Numbered from the stretch's first letter, positions 23,180 to 33,865 are shown. The stretch: 64,000 nucleotides of DNA from Rehmannia glutinosa (GCA_016081115.2 CM071928.1:59775950-59839949); one strand, 5' to 3'. The notes: generated by a model from the letters alone, not told the origin. Translations and numbers: made by a program.

Positions 23180-23801
23180 CTACCTATCTTGCCTAAATCA
23201 CATAGTGTCTGTGTGACCATGAACTGTTTTCTTGAACTGTATAAGTATATTACTTTAATATATTTATCACGACGCTTGTGGACTGTGTCTGAATTCATGC
23301 ATCATACTCACGCGTTTTCATATAACTGTTTTCTCGCATTAACTATATATATCGCCACACTTGCACACGATCACCCCATCCACTGAGATTTCTATCTCAT
23401 CCACACTTGTTTTCTAACCTTAGATGAGGACTTCGTTGAAGATGCTGAACCGACTACGGATTGAGCCCTTGTACTCCACTTGTTGGATTTACTATCTTTT
23501 GTTGTTGATGTCGCTGGACTTGTTACTATTATTTGTTGTTGGACTCTTGTATTTCTTTTCATTCCGGTTTGTAACTGAAAGGCGTAGGACCCTTTGACTT
23601 TTAAGTTGTTATCTTTAGATCATATCGGGGATGTAATTTGGATTATGGATATTGTGGACTGTAAGTTGTAATTTGTACTTGTTCTTTATTCCGTTGCTAT
23701 TTGACTCTGTTTCATTGGGTTCTCGATGATATTCGTCTAGACTGTTTGGTTATTTGTATTTAAGTTGTGGATCATCGTCGCGTCCCGTTTGGGGCGTGAC
23801 A

Positions 23802-23821
23802 CGCACGGGTCAGCACACTAG
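23802..23821 (+). mobile_element. Possible Helitron 3' end remnant, cut by element A
   Basis: CGCACGGGTCAGCACACTAG looks like the right arm of a GC hairpin (CCCGTGC...GCACGGG) followed by CTAG, as in plant Helitron 3' ends. The left arm would lie beyond element A's 5' end, outside the window. The next base is A rather than the usual T, which weakens the call. Confidence 0.35.
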
Positions 23822-24889
23822 AATATATAAAAAGCAACATGTTTCTACTTATATTTTCCCGCCTAAAAGCACTTTCTAAAAGTGATTTTCGATGTATTTA
23901 TAAAAAAGAAAATTTGTCTGACATCTTTCTAAAAATTGTAATAACTATAATAAAATTTTAGCATTTTATTTCCGTCAACTTTGGTAAGATATCAATCGAG
24001 TTTAGAAAATTCTATTTCATAATAAATATTGTATCAATAAGAATCATACGATTAATAACAAATTGCATTAAGATTTGAAAACACAATTGACTTTCCATTT
24101 TAAATTCAATCAATATAAATTATCTACCTTATTCAGATAATCCATAAAAAGTAAATCGACTTTAATTATTGACCAAGTAATATGTGCGCGCACGCGTGTG
24201 TATATATATAGTTGGCATTAATTTTACAAACATCAATAAGAAAAAAAAATTAATTTATTGTGATATATCAAAAAATAAGACTTCCATTTTAATTCAATTC
24301 AATAATATTATAAATATTCATGTATTGCAAAATTGATGGTCGAATTTACAGTTGAAAAATATCACATTTATTTCAATGCAATAAAAATAATTATGACCAA
24401 GTAACTAAATACATACCTTATTTTGTTAACATTCATATACTCATATTAAACAAATGTTTCGAATTTATCGAAAGATTAATGAAACCTACACATAGTAAAT
24501 ATGATTTTGACATATTACCATAATTATCTTCTGGATTGCATATATATATGTACAACCAGTTCATTAGTACTTACACATTCAAATGAAAATATAAAAATAA
24601 AGAGTGCTCCATCATACAAAAATTCATAGATCAATGATACTTATGATTACACTAATTTGTGATCTAAATATGAGCAAGACCAAATGGGTCATAAAATTTC
24701 GACTTATGAGAATGCATGAAAAACCTGCGTACAATGATAAAAATAAAATACAGAGCCTTGAATGCATATTTTATAATAATTAGAAGTATGGTTTAGATTT
24801 TTTTAATTGTTGATTTTTAATATTTCTACATTGTATTGATATAATTTATTTTACTGGGAAATCGAATCAATGGAAGTATTATTAAAATA
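23822..24889 (+). other. AT-rich intergenic DNA
   Basis: No coding potential or clear repeat boundary. A short alternating purine-pyrimidine run (GTGCGCGCACGCGTGTGTAT) sits at 24183-24202. The stretch may be the body of a non-autonomous Helitron ending at 24983. Confidence 0.5.
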
Positions 24890-24983
24890 GTATGTGCATC
24901 GCACGGGTCGACTTGAGCCGACCCATTTCACAACTCTACCAATTATTAAAATAGTCCGTGCATCACATGGGGGACTCATCTAG
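24890..24983 (+). mobile_element. Helitron-like 3' terminus (two related copies)
   Basis: AGTATGTGCATCGCACGGG near 24890 has a GTGC/GCAC stem. A second related end, TCCGTGCATCACATGGGGGA, starts at 24955 and is followed by CTCATCTAG ending at 24983 with T next. A GC hairpin 8-12 nt before CTAG|T is the plant Helitron 3' signature. No 5' TC end was found. Confidence 0.45.
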
Positions 24984-25170
24984 TCAATTTAAAAGAAAAA
25001 AGAAAGGCTTGCATCGGCAGGGAAACATATTTCTTGATATTAATTTCCACCTAAGCATCAGTGTAAAAATTATGATCTAACTTGGGTTAGGACTTAGGAG
25101 TTCATTTCTTGGAAATGCTCATTATCCTCCTCAAAATCAGTTATATTGGAAATGCAAGTGCGGGGTAAGT

Positions 25171-25294
25171 AGATGCTACCCACTTGGGTAGCTCAACCGG
25201 GTTTATATTAGATCAACACATACACACACATCCACATGGGTGTGTGTTAATCCAATGGTTTAAATCGGTTGGGTAGCTAGTGGGTAGCATCTTT
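25171..25294. mobile_element. Small foldback MITE (~124 bp)
   Basis: Terminal inverted repeats: AGATGCTACCCACTTGGGTA on the left against GGTAGCTAGTGGGTAGCATC on the right, ~28 bp with mismatches, and TAAGT on both sides (25166-25170, 25295-25299). Internal ACACACATCCACATGGGTGT is also self-complementary. Superfamily not assigned. Confidence 0.6.
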
Positions 25295-25376
25295 TAAGTC
25301 GACGACTCTTTAAATCAATATGTACTTTTAATTAATATTTTTTTCCTTATTAAACAAGGTTGCCTTTAGAATCATT

Positions 25377-25460
25377 GGGGTTAGCTTAGTGGCCATGGAT
25401 ATTACTCGCAATGATAAGACCTGGATTCGAGTACGTGGCCGAACTTTTATATAACAAAAG
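25377..25460 (+). mobile_element. tRNA-like SINE head (fragment)
   Basis: GGTTAGCTTAGTGG resembles a tRNA A box and CCTGGATTCGAGTACG a B box, about 40 nt apart. No cloverleaf with a paired acceptor stem, so this is a pol III-type SINE relic rather than a tRNA gene. Confidence 0.4.
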
Positions 25461-25476
25461 AAAACAAGCTTGCCTT

Positions 25477-25982
25477 TAAAGATGTTTAACGAGTTGACCC
25501 TCGCAGTTTCGGGCTAGCACTAATAGACTTAAAGTTAAATGAACTTTGGGTTAAATAAGTCTTTATCTAACGGGTTGACAATATTATGAATTTATCCCTT
25601 ACTCTATTGGGATTCGGGCTAAACGGACCATTATTGGACTACAATACAAACAAAATAAAATTTTATATTTAATCTCAAAATTAAAAATTAAAACAAGTAT
25701 GACATTAACATTCAAACTAAATATACAAAACTAGATGATAAAACCACACATGTAGATTATAATTGTATTTTATAAACAAAATCTTAAAGTTCAAACACTC
25801 AATTTTTAAATTTCATAAATAAAACCATACAAATACGAACTCAAGTACACAACTAAGTGACTGCTAATCAAGCATCATCTCAAGCATATTTTATGTTTTC
25901 TTGGGCATTACCCTCCAATTATTCTTCATTTAAAATACATAAAACAACAAAAACAATTGTTAGTAAGAAGTTTATTTCTCTT

Positions 25983-26041
<59 letters not shown>

Positions 26042-26396
26042 AAAATCAAATTGCAAACAATAAAAACTATAAAAGTATTACAAATGAGTCGTAAAATTAA
26101 AATGAGCAATTAGAGAATTGAAAGTTCTTTAAAAAATAAATACTCATGTCATACAAACTAAAATCTTAATGCAAATTGAAAAAAATATTTACAGTAAGAG
26201 ATTATAAAAAATAAATATAGAATATTATAATTACATTTATATATTAAAAAATGGTGGGTAATCGGTTTAGCCCGGTTAACTTGCGGAGTAGTGCTAACGG
26301 TCTTTGGTTAAACGTCCGGGCCAACAAAGACCCTAATCTAAATGGGCCAAAATAATCTAGCCATAAACCCTCTTTTATTCTGGTTTAACATCTCTA
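25477..26396. mobile_element. hAT-like non-autonomous DNA transposon, 920 bp
   Basis: The ends are TAAAGATGTTTAAC... and ...GGTTTAACATCTCTA, matching the TAGNGATGNNAAAC-type ends of plant hAT elements. Flanks CTTGCCTT (25469-25476) and CTTGCCAT (26397-26404) agree at 7 of 8 bases, the length expected for hAT target duplications. The body contains GGGCTAAACGG and AGCCCGGTTAAC motifs, also found in the related copy at 35905. No transposase ORF. Confidence 0.65.
25984..26038. repeat. Compound microsatellite (CT)n(TA)n
   Basis: About 8 CT units run directly into about 20 TA units, inside the hAT-like element. Confidence 0.95.
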
Positions 26397-26849
26397 CTTG
26401 CCATAGATTCTGTTAATAGTTGGATAAAAAGAATAACCGACATAAGGAATTAGAGCAGAAAGGAGGAAAGACATGAACAAAGCAAGGATTAGTTAGTTGC
26501 TAACTAAATTAGATCTCTATTTTGAATGGGATTTCATCACGTCAACTATATAAAATGATGTAATTAATATACACATGTATAATATTATTGAAAGAAAATA
26601 AAATATCATCGAAGAAATATGTTTTGCCTTAGCTGAAGGAAAGACAAAAAAAAAATTTGTTAAAAAAATAAATTGGCAAGATAGTAGATTATTGGATTCC
26701 CTTTCCCCCTTTCTTAGATTGATTGATTACTCATAGGTAGCATAATTCCAGGTTCAAGTATTTGGACTACAAGGGTCAGTTCCTACCTTTTTATTTATTT
26801 TTTGTACTTTCTATTTTTCAATTTTTCCCCTCGTTTACGCTGCAACCCT
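26397..26849. other. AT-rich intergenic DNA
   Basis: Holds A-runs and no coding signal. The TTAGAGC...GGAAAGAC region has no recognised repeat boundary. Confidence 0.4.
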
Positions 26850-27100
26850 TTCTTGTCCAATTTGTCCCTTCCTCTCTCTCTCTCTCCTCTCGACGTTTGA
26901 TTTTTTCCTTTGAATATCCGCCATTGTTGGATTATTTTCTTTTTGATTCGTGTAACTTTTTGATCAAAATCTGAAGCCCTAGTTTCTTCATCTTCTAAAA
27001 AAGAAAGATGAAAATTGTCGATGTTGATGAAAAACAAGTTGTTAAGGAAAATCATCCAAAAAGAAAGCTGTTGAATTTTAGAGGCGTTGATGCTGTTGAG
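26850..27100 (+). pseudogene. Possible orphan first exon with leader
   Basis: A pyrimidine-rich leader (CTCTCTCTCTCTCTCC near 26874) precedes an ATG at 27008 opening 31 codons (MKIVDVDEKQVVKENHPKRK then LLNFRGVDAVE) that end exactly at GAG|GTATGG, a plausible 5' splice site at 27100/27101. The peptide is charged and lysine-rich. No following exon was found in the T-rich sequence to 27640, so it may be a captured or abandoned gene fragment. Family not recognised. Confidence 0.3.
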
Positions 27101-27814
27101 GTATGGTGTTCCTTTATATTACTGGATTTATTTTGTTATTATTGTTTATATGGATTTTTATTTTTTTTCGTTTGTGTGTTGTTTCTGTTGTGTTTCTATG
27201 CTGTTGATCTCTTGTTTTTATTATTTTTCAAATTTTTCTTATAAGATGTATTGTTTATATTTTGTTTCTTTATTGTTTCTTTGTTATTTCTTTATTGTTT
27301 CTTTGTTGTTTTATTTGAAACATGAAAGAAACATAATTGAAACAAATATGAAACAATGTTCCATTTTCTTCTTCTATTTGTTATTTTTTTGTTCGGTATG
27401 TTTTTCTTCTTTTTCCGATCTATCCGATTTTTCTTCTTTTGTGCTCGAAAAGATGTCTTCTTCTTGTTCTTCTACACGAGTGTTTGTGCACTTGTTTTCC
27501 GCCGATCTCTAATTGGTGCTCTGTTTTTTGGTTTTTTGGTGGTTCTTTTATGTGTAGCGTATTGTGTGGGAAGGATAGAGCTTGGAGCGTATTTGGTGGA
27601 ATGTGAGACCGAACAGCGTATTGTTGTGTAATATTTATTAAAAGTTAGTATTTTACAGGAATTTGTACTAAATAGGTGGGCATTTTTATCATTTTCTCGA
27701 GAAAATTTGGGTTGGATGAACAAGGCTCACGAGTCACGGCCCACTGCTAACCCTGGACCTAGTCCATCTCAAAATCCCTATAGCCAAAAAAGTGAAAGGG
27801 TAAAATGTAAGTTC
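27101..27814. other. T-rich low-complexity DNA, no supported gene
   Basis: Runs of TTTGTTTCTTT-type sequence give long but compositionally trivial ORFs on the plus strand. It could be intron of the exon above. From 27640 the sequence is ordinary intergenic DNA. Confidence 0.4.
27810..27814 (+). repeat. Target-site duplication of element C, left (AGTTC)
   Basis: AGTTC here and at 33866-33870 flank element C exactly. Confidence 0.88.
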
Positions 27815-28111
27815 TGTTATAGAACAACAATTTAAGAACACAAGAGAATTATTATAGAACTATCAAAATATTAAGAAATAAATATTAGAGAGAGATAATA
27901 TTGTAGAGAGAAAGTAATTCTTTCTATTTCTTTGATATTGTTGTGTATTATTATTCAACAAACTTCAACAATTTATAGGTAAAAATGTAAAACTATTCAA
28001 GCATATATATTTATGCTTCCTCCATTACATTTGCTAAAGTCTATTGATGCTTCTTCCACTAATTTTGATAAATATGCTAAAGTCCACATCAATTGACAAA
28101 TTATCACAATA
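27815..28111 (-). repeat. 3' LTR of element C (297 bp)
   Basis: Near-identical to 33569-33865; the differences I see are all transitions. The inner edge abuts the polypurine tract. Confidence 0.93.
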
Positions 28112-28120
28112 CTCCCCCTT
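28112..28120 (-). other. Polypurine tract of element C
   Basis: The minus strand reads AAGGGGGAG immediately before the LTR. Confidence 0.85.
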
Positions 28121-28458
28121 GGACGTAGCATTATAAGAAGTCGGATGAGTATGCCTCGTTAAAAACCTCACGCCGGAAAAACCATATGGGAAAAAATCGG
28201 ACATAAGGGAAAAAGAGTACATTCTCAAATCCTGACTTGTGCATAAGCTGCCTCGTTAAAAACCTTTTGGAAAAATCCAATGGGATAAAAACGGACAAAG
28301 GGAAAAAGATATTAGCACAGTATATTCGCTCCCCCTGAAATATAGGATATTAGCTGCATAACTTGATCTATTAATCTTGCTTCATATTGACTCTTCTCAT
28401 TCCAATGCCGTAAACTAGTTTCTCGAATGTTGACGTCGGCAATGATTTTGTAAATAAA

Positions 28459-31400
28459 TCAGCAAGATGTAACCTCCTCTTTTTTTTTTTGAGGGAATAT
28501 GTAACCTCCTCTTACTTGTGCTATACATGCTGCATTAGCCTCATAAATAATTGTGGCGTTATTTGTAATCGGCTTCAATTGACAACTATTTCGAATATGA
28601 GATATAACAGATCTTAACCAAACACATTCTTTGCTAGCTTCATGAAGAGCAATTATCTCAGAGTGATTAGAAGAAGTAGCTACTAATGTTTGTTTGGTAG
28701 ATCGCCATGATATAGTTGTACCATTATAGCAAAATACATAACCAGATTGTGAACGAGCTTTGTGTGGATCTGATCTATATCCCGCATCAGTATAACCAAC
28801 TAATCCTGAGTTAGTAGATTCCTTTGAGTAGAATAACCCCAAATCTATAGTACCACTGAGGTATCTGAAAATATGTTTAATACCATTCCAGTGTCTTCTA
28901 GTTGGTTGAAACTGTATCGTGCAAGTAGATTGACAGAAAAGCGATATCTGGTCTGGTGCATTGTGCTAAATACATTAATGCTCTAATAGCATTGAGGTAA
29001 GGTACTTCAGGACCTAAAATCTCTTCATCGGACTCCTTTGGTCGAAATGGATCTTTATTTGGATCTAAACTTCATACGACCATAGGGGTACACAAGGAAT
29101 GAGTATTTTCCATATTAAACCGTTTGAGCAATCTCTTTGTATAAGCAGATTGGTGGATAAGTATTCCATTATCTTTATGATCTAGCTCAAGACCAAGACA
29201 GAGTTTGGTTTTCCCAAGATCTTTAACCTCAAACTCTTTCTTTAGATATTCAGCAGCATTAGATAATTCTTCGGGAGTACCAATCAAATTCATGTCATAT
29301 ACATATACAGCTATGATAGCAAATCCGGTATCTGATCTTTTAATAAAAACGCATGGACAAATAGGATTATTTTTGTAACCTTCTCTAGAAAGGTATTCAT
29401 TCAGCCTATGATACCACATGCGACCAGATTGCTTTAACCCATACAACGATCTTTGCAGTTTGATCGAGTATATCTCACGAGGAGTGTCTGACTTTGGCAT
29501 TTTATATCCATCAGGGATTTTCATATAAATATCAGAATCCAATGAACCATATAGATATGCCGTTACTACGTCCATTAGACGCATATCCAAACTTTCATGG
29601 ACAACCATACCAATGAGAAAACGGAACGTGATTGTATCCATCACAGGTGAATATGTCTCATCATAATCTATGCCAGGTTTCTGAGAGAATCCTTGAGCTA
29701 CGAGTCGGGCTTTATATCTCACGACCTCATTTTTCTCATTTCTTTTTCGAACAAATACCCATTTGTATCCTATGGGCTTTACATTTTATGGAGTTTGAAT
29801 AATTTTCCCAAATACTTTTGGTTTCTCCAGGGAAGCTAACTCAAATTTTATTGCTTCCTCCCACATAGGCCAATCAGGCCTTTGACGGCATTCTATTATA
29901 GAATGTGGTTCACTATCATAATCATCATCAATAATTTCTTGAGCAACCGAAAATGCAAATTTATCATCAATGATTATTTCATTTCGATCCCATACCTCAT
30001 TACAATAGCTCAAGGGTTCTCGGTCTTTATCGAGAATTTTTAATCAATATTTTTCGAGATATTAGGTCGCATGCATTAAACGGAGCTTGCTCATTAGTAT
30101 CAATTTTTCCTTTTCTTTTTCGAGAACAAGATCTTTTGAGCCAATAGGTCTACCGTGTTTTTGACGTGGGATATTATCATTTATTTTCTTATGTTCTTCA
30201 TGAACAATAATCTGGCCGAACATTCGCAATTTTAGGAATATGAGACCTCGTAACTTTACTAGCATCATTAAATGCATCAAGAAGTCTATAGGCAATATTC
30301 TCGTAAATGAATGATTCTACTCACCTCATTTTCACATTTAGGAGTGCAGCGGGTCCAAATAGGATAAACTTTGTTCATTCCAGGAGAGATTCTCAACTGG
30401 TTTTTGTTTATCAAAATGACAATCCGCAAAACGAGCAGTAAATAAATCTCCCGTCATTGGTTCCAAATATCGAATAATTGATGGAGAATCAAATCCAACG
30501 TATATACCAAGTCTACGTTGTGGACCCATTTTTGTCCTTTGAGGAGGTGGAATCGGCTTTGAACAAAGATAACCGAATGTGCGTAGGTGTGAAATATTTG
30601 GCTCAAAACCAAGAGTTAATTGCATGGGGGAATGCATATGATAAGCAGTAGGGCGTATTCTGATAAGTGTTGATGCATGTAATACTGCATGACCCCATGC
30701 TATACTAGTGAGCTTTGATCTCATTAATAATGTACGAGCAATGACCTGAACTCGTTTAATCAGGGATTCAACCATTCCATTCTGAGTATGAACATGTGCT
30801 ACTGGATGTTCAACATTAATTCCCAGTGCTGCGCAATATTCATCAAAACGTTTTGATGTAAATTCTTCGGCATTATCCATTCTTATATTCTTAATAGGAT
30901 AATCAGGGAAATGTGCTCGGAGTTTAATAATTTGCGCTAATAATCAAGCAAATGCAACATTTCTAGTAGATAATAAGCATACGTGTGACCATCTGCATGA
31001 TGCATCTATTAAGACCATAAAATATCTAAATGGTCCACTTGCTGGATGTATTGGTCCACAAATATCACCATGCATACGCTGTAAAAATGATGGAGATTCA
31101 TAACCAACCTTTTCCATTGAAGGTCTAGAAATGAGTTTTCCTTGTGAACACGATTCACAGAAATAATCTTTCGAAATCAACATTTTGTACCTTTCAATGG
31201 ATGTCCATTGGTATGCTCAACAATCCTACGCATCATAGTAGATCCTGGGTGTCCTAGGCGATCATGCCATAACCCAAATATATCAGGATTTACCAGCTTC
31301 CAATGCATGGTGGCGTAGGATTCAAAGGCTTTAATTGGGATATAATACAATCCAGAAATTGTTGCATCAAATTTCTCATGGACATTCTTCTTGCCCATTT

Positions 31401-31721
31401 TATATGATGTGATACATAGACACTCTTTATCATGGTCATTTAGTGTCTCTAAATGATATCCATTATCACGCACATCTTTAAAATTTAGTAGATTTCTTTT
31501 TGATCTACTAGATAATAATGCATTTTCAATCTGCAGGATTGTACCATTAGACAATATTAATGTTGCATTCCCGGAGCCATCAATAATCTCAACGGGACCA
31601 GATATAGTTGTAACTTGTGCCTTGCACAGTTTTACACTCGAGATTACTTGTTAATATTGAGTGCGTTGTTGCACTGTCAAGTAGACAATAGTCTTTCTTC
31701 TCGGTGTTTTCCCATATACAC
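28459..31721 (-). pseudogene. Element C pol: protease, integrase, RT, RNase H (broken)
   Basis: Protease: YCLLDSATTHSIL at 31660-31695 (active site DSA). Pre-integrase and zinc domain: GLWHDRLGHPG (31250) and FCESCSQGK (31145). Integrase core: MHGDICGPIHP, RMDNAEEF (30870) and HTQNGMVES, keeping D-D-E. RT: KARLVAQGFSQKPGIDYDET (29690) and MDVVTAYLYGSLDSDIYMKI (29520-29590); the catalytic box reads YVYD at 29294-29305 instead of YVDD, which should abolish polymerase activity. RNase H: SQSGYVFCYNG, ISWRSTKQTLVATSSNHSEI (28660-28730). The C-terminus is disrupted by a 32-bp insertion at 28482-28513. Stops or frameshifts separate at least six segments. Confidence 0.9.
28467..28513 (-). repeat. 15-bp direct repeats around a poly(T) mini-insertion in RNase H
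   Basis: ATGTAACCTCCTCTT at 28467-28481 recurs at 28499-28513. Between them is TTTTTTTTTGAGGGAAT. On the minus strand this looks like a poly(A)-tailed, almost completely 5'-truncated retroposon with a 15-bp target duplication. Confidence 0.6.
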
Positions 31722-32426
31722 CTAATATAACATTATTGAATTAATATTATACAATTATCTTTATGATTTCATATATATAAAAAAATCGATCATCATGAAA
31801 CAGTTAAATAATAACATCGAGGCACAATAAAAATTTAAATATAAAAGATTTTATTCGAAATCATAAATGAGATAGACATACATAATCATCTAACTATTAC
31901 ATGTTAAAAATAATTGCCCATGCTAACAAAGGAAAAACCATGAAGATATGAAGATTAATCATAAGCCAAAAATGCTCGGAGGATATTCCCAAACAAAAAG
32001 TAGGACAATGTTCAAGAAGACCAATGTAATGAGATACACTACAATTAAGTTAACCATTTTCTTAAAATGGAAGAAATGTGAAATTTTTAGAGAGATGAGA
32101 TAATATGTATGAATTTGTTGAATAAAATATTGGTATATTTATGGATAAAACTACTTGTTCATAGTCGTTACATTACCGTTGAAAGTGAGTAAATTTTGAA
32201 TGTGAAATTTGTGAATGATTTAGTGGAAATATAATGATATTTTTTTGTGATTGAAATAATAAACACAAATATTGTGATAAAATATCATTCATATAAAAAG
32301 TTCAACCCGGAAATATATCTTTCCGGGAAATACATATAAACACAATCAAAACATTCTTACTTTTACAATACCAACAGAATTACTTGAAATATTTCAGAAA
32401 CTAATTTAAAGCATACATATCATTGA
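31722..32426 (-). other. AT-rich spacer between gag and pol of element C (possible intron)
   Basis: 705 nt separate the gag stop from the protease frame. The pol side begins after TTATATTAG|G on the minus strand, a usable 3' splice site (AG at 31722-31723). The spacer also has an AATAAA (complement near 31848). Alternative splicing or polyadenylation could set the Gag to Gag-Pol ratio. A donor giving the right phase was not identified with confidence. Confidence 0.45.
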
Positions 32427-33482
32427 TTAAACATTTCCATCACCAATTAAGTGATCAATCCTCCCTTCTGAATGTTCAAAGAAATCAGCCACATCCAGAT
32501 GTGTAATATCCACATTCAAGTCATCAAAATTATCATCTTCAGGATGATTAGAAGTGAAATTTGCTTCGGCATTTTTATCTTTCTTGCGAATTGAAGCTTG
32601 ATAAAGCTCCACCAAATGTTTGGCCGTACGACAAGTACGTGACCAATGACCTTTTATTCCGCATCGGTAACACTTCTCTCCACTATTCTCTGGATTTATC
32701 ACTTTCTCTTTTCCTTTCTTATCATTTCTGTTTCACTTCAGATGTTTACTTGTATTTTCTTGATTTGAATTATTCTGATTGTCACGATTATATGGAGTAA
32801 ATCTTCCACGACCACGGCCACGACCGCGACCACGACCTCTCCCACGATCTCTAAAATTATTAAAATTTTGAGCTCTAATCGCATTCATTTCAGGGAATGG
32901 AGTAGAACCAGTAGGCTGGGATTCGTGATTTTTTATTAATAATTCATTATTTTGTTCGGCCATAAGAAGGCACGAAATCAAGTCAGAATACTTTGTGAAA
33001 CCTTTTTCTCGGTATTGCTGCTGCAGGAGCAAACCCGAAGCATGAAAAGTAGAAAGTGTCTTTTCAATCATATCTCCATCCGTAATACTTTCTCCACATA
33101 ATTTCAATTTTGAAGAAATTTTAAATAACATGGAATTATAGTCACTTACGGATTTGAAATCTTGAAACCGCAATTTTATCCAATCATATCGGGCCTTTGG
33201 AAGTATAACCAACTTCAGGTGGTCATACCTTTCCTTCATATTTTTCCAAAGGATAAATGAATCTTTTACCGTAAGGTATTCTATTTTCAAATTTTCATCC
33301 AGATGATGACGGAGAAAACTCATTGCCTTAGCTTTATCTTGTGCAGATGCACTATTTCCTTCTTTTATAGTATCACCCAAACCTTTAGCGTCTAAATGAA
33401 TTTCAGCATCTAAAGCCCATGACATATAATTTTTTCCAGCAATATCAAGAGCAATGAAATCGAGTTTTGCAAGGTTAGCCAT
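32427..33482 (-). pseudogene. Element C gag with RG-rich region and CCHC zinc knuckle
   Basis: 352 codons in one frame from ATG at 33482 (MANLAKLDFIALDIAGKNYM) to the stop at 32427, interrupted by a single in-frame TGA after KHLK (32733-32735). Residues 1-180 are a copia Gag capsid region (NYMSWALDAEIHLDAKGLGD, KARYDWIKLRFQDFKS). Residues ~210-225 are an RG repeat (RGRGRGRGRGRGRGR), probably RNA-binding. The zinc knuckle CYRCGIKGHWSRTC follows at about residue 269, then an acidic tail (DLNVDITHLDVADFFEH). This is the best-preserved retroelement protein of the window; read-through or one reversed base would make it whole. Confidence 0.88.
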
Positions 33483-33550
33483 AATAATATTTTAAATTAA
33501 GAAATGAATAAAACTTACCGTACTCACCAAAAACTTTAACGATCGGGTAG

Positions 33551-33568
33551 AGACTCGTGCTGATAACG
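33551..33568 (-). other. Primer binding site region of element C
   Basis: The minus strand after the LTR reads CGTTATCAGCACGAGTCT. TATCAGCACGA is a recurrent plant copia start site of this position; its tRNA primer was not determined. Confidence 0.6.
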
Positions 33569-33865
33569 TGTTATAGAACAACAATTTAAGAACACAAGAG
33601 AATTATTATAGAACTATTAAAATATTAAGAAATAAATATTAGAGGGAGATAATATTGTAGAGAGAAAGTAATTCTTTCTATTTCTTTGATATTGTTGTGT
33701 ATTATTATTCAACAAACTTCAACAATTTATAAGTAAAAATGTAAAACTATTCAAGCATATATATTTATGCTTCCTCCATTACATTTGCTAAAGTCTATTG
33801 ATGCTTCTTCCACTAATTTTGATAAATATGCTAAAGTCCACATCAATTGACAAATTATCACAATA
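33569..33865 (-). repeat. 5' LTR of element C (297 bp)
   Basis: Partner of 27815-28111, identical in length. Confidence 0.93.

Larger units (their letters stand above)
1..23801 (+). mobile_element. Element A: Tekay/Del-type Ty3/gypsy chromovirus, 5' end outside window
   Basis: The order seen is LTR (partial), primer binding site, an upstream coiled-coil ORF, a gag remnant, reverse transcriptase, RNase H, integrase, chromodomain, polypurine tract and LTR. RT-RNase H-integrase order defines Ty3/gypsy. The C-terminal chromodomain and >4 kb LTRs fit the Tekay/Del chromovirus clade. The pol gene is interrupted by element B at 3574-17649; removing B restores a contiguous RNase H reading region. 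The element is defective: gag is mostly deleted, frames are shifted and the RT active site is altered. The 5' target duplication lies outside the window, so it cannot be checked. Confidence 0.9.
19548..23801 (+). repeat. 3' LTR of element A (4254 bp)
   Basis: Runs from TGTGAAGCCCC to GGGGCGTGACA. It has palindromic GATCATGATC near 19691, a CTTCAAA-rich stretch, four ~170-bp modules, a degenerate GGACTAAA-type repeat zone and, near the end, the ~45-nt repeats and TATA-like motifs. It is homologous to both LTRs of element E. The 205-codon ORF at 22769-23386 is not open in the other LTR copies. Confidence 0.93.
27815..33865 (-). mobile_element. Element C: Ty1/copia retrotransposon with TA...CA LTR termini
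   Basis: 6.05 kb with two 297-bp LTRs and a 5-bp duplication AGTTC. Minus-strand order is gag, protease, integrase, RT, RNase H, the copia order. In coding orientation the LTR begins TATTGTGATAA and ends CTATAACA, so the termini are TA...CA instead of TG...CA. The LTRs differ at only about three positions that I could find, so insertion was recent. The ORFs nevertheless carry several lesions. Confidence 0.93.

Noticed and set aside
22769..23386. 205-codon ORF in the 3' LTR of element A
   Set aside because: It spans the repeats and TATA-like motifs, and the equivalent frame is broken in the other LTR copies of the window.
25377..25460. Functional tRNA gene
   Set aside because: A- and B-box-like motifs exist, but no paired acceptor stem or sensible anticodon arm.
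27087..27631. Two long hydrophobic ORFs
   Set aside because: Same T-rich artefact, directly after a plausible splice donor, so probably intron.
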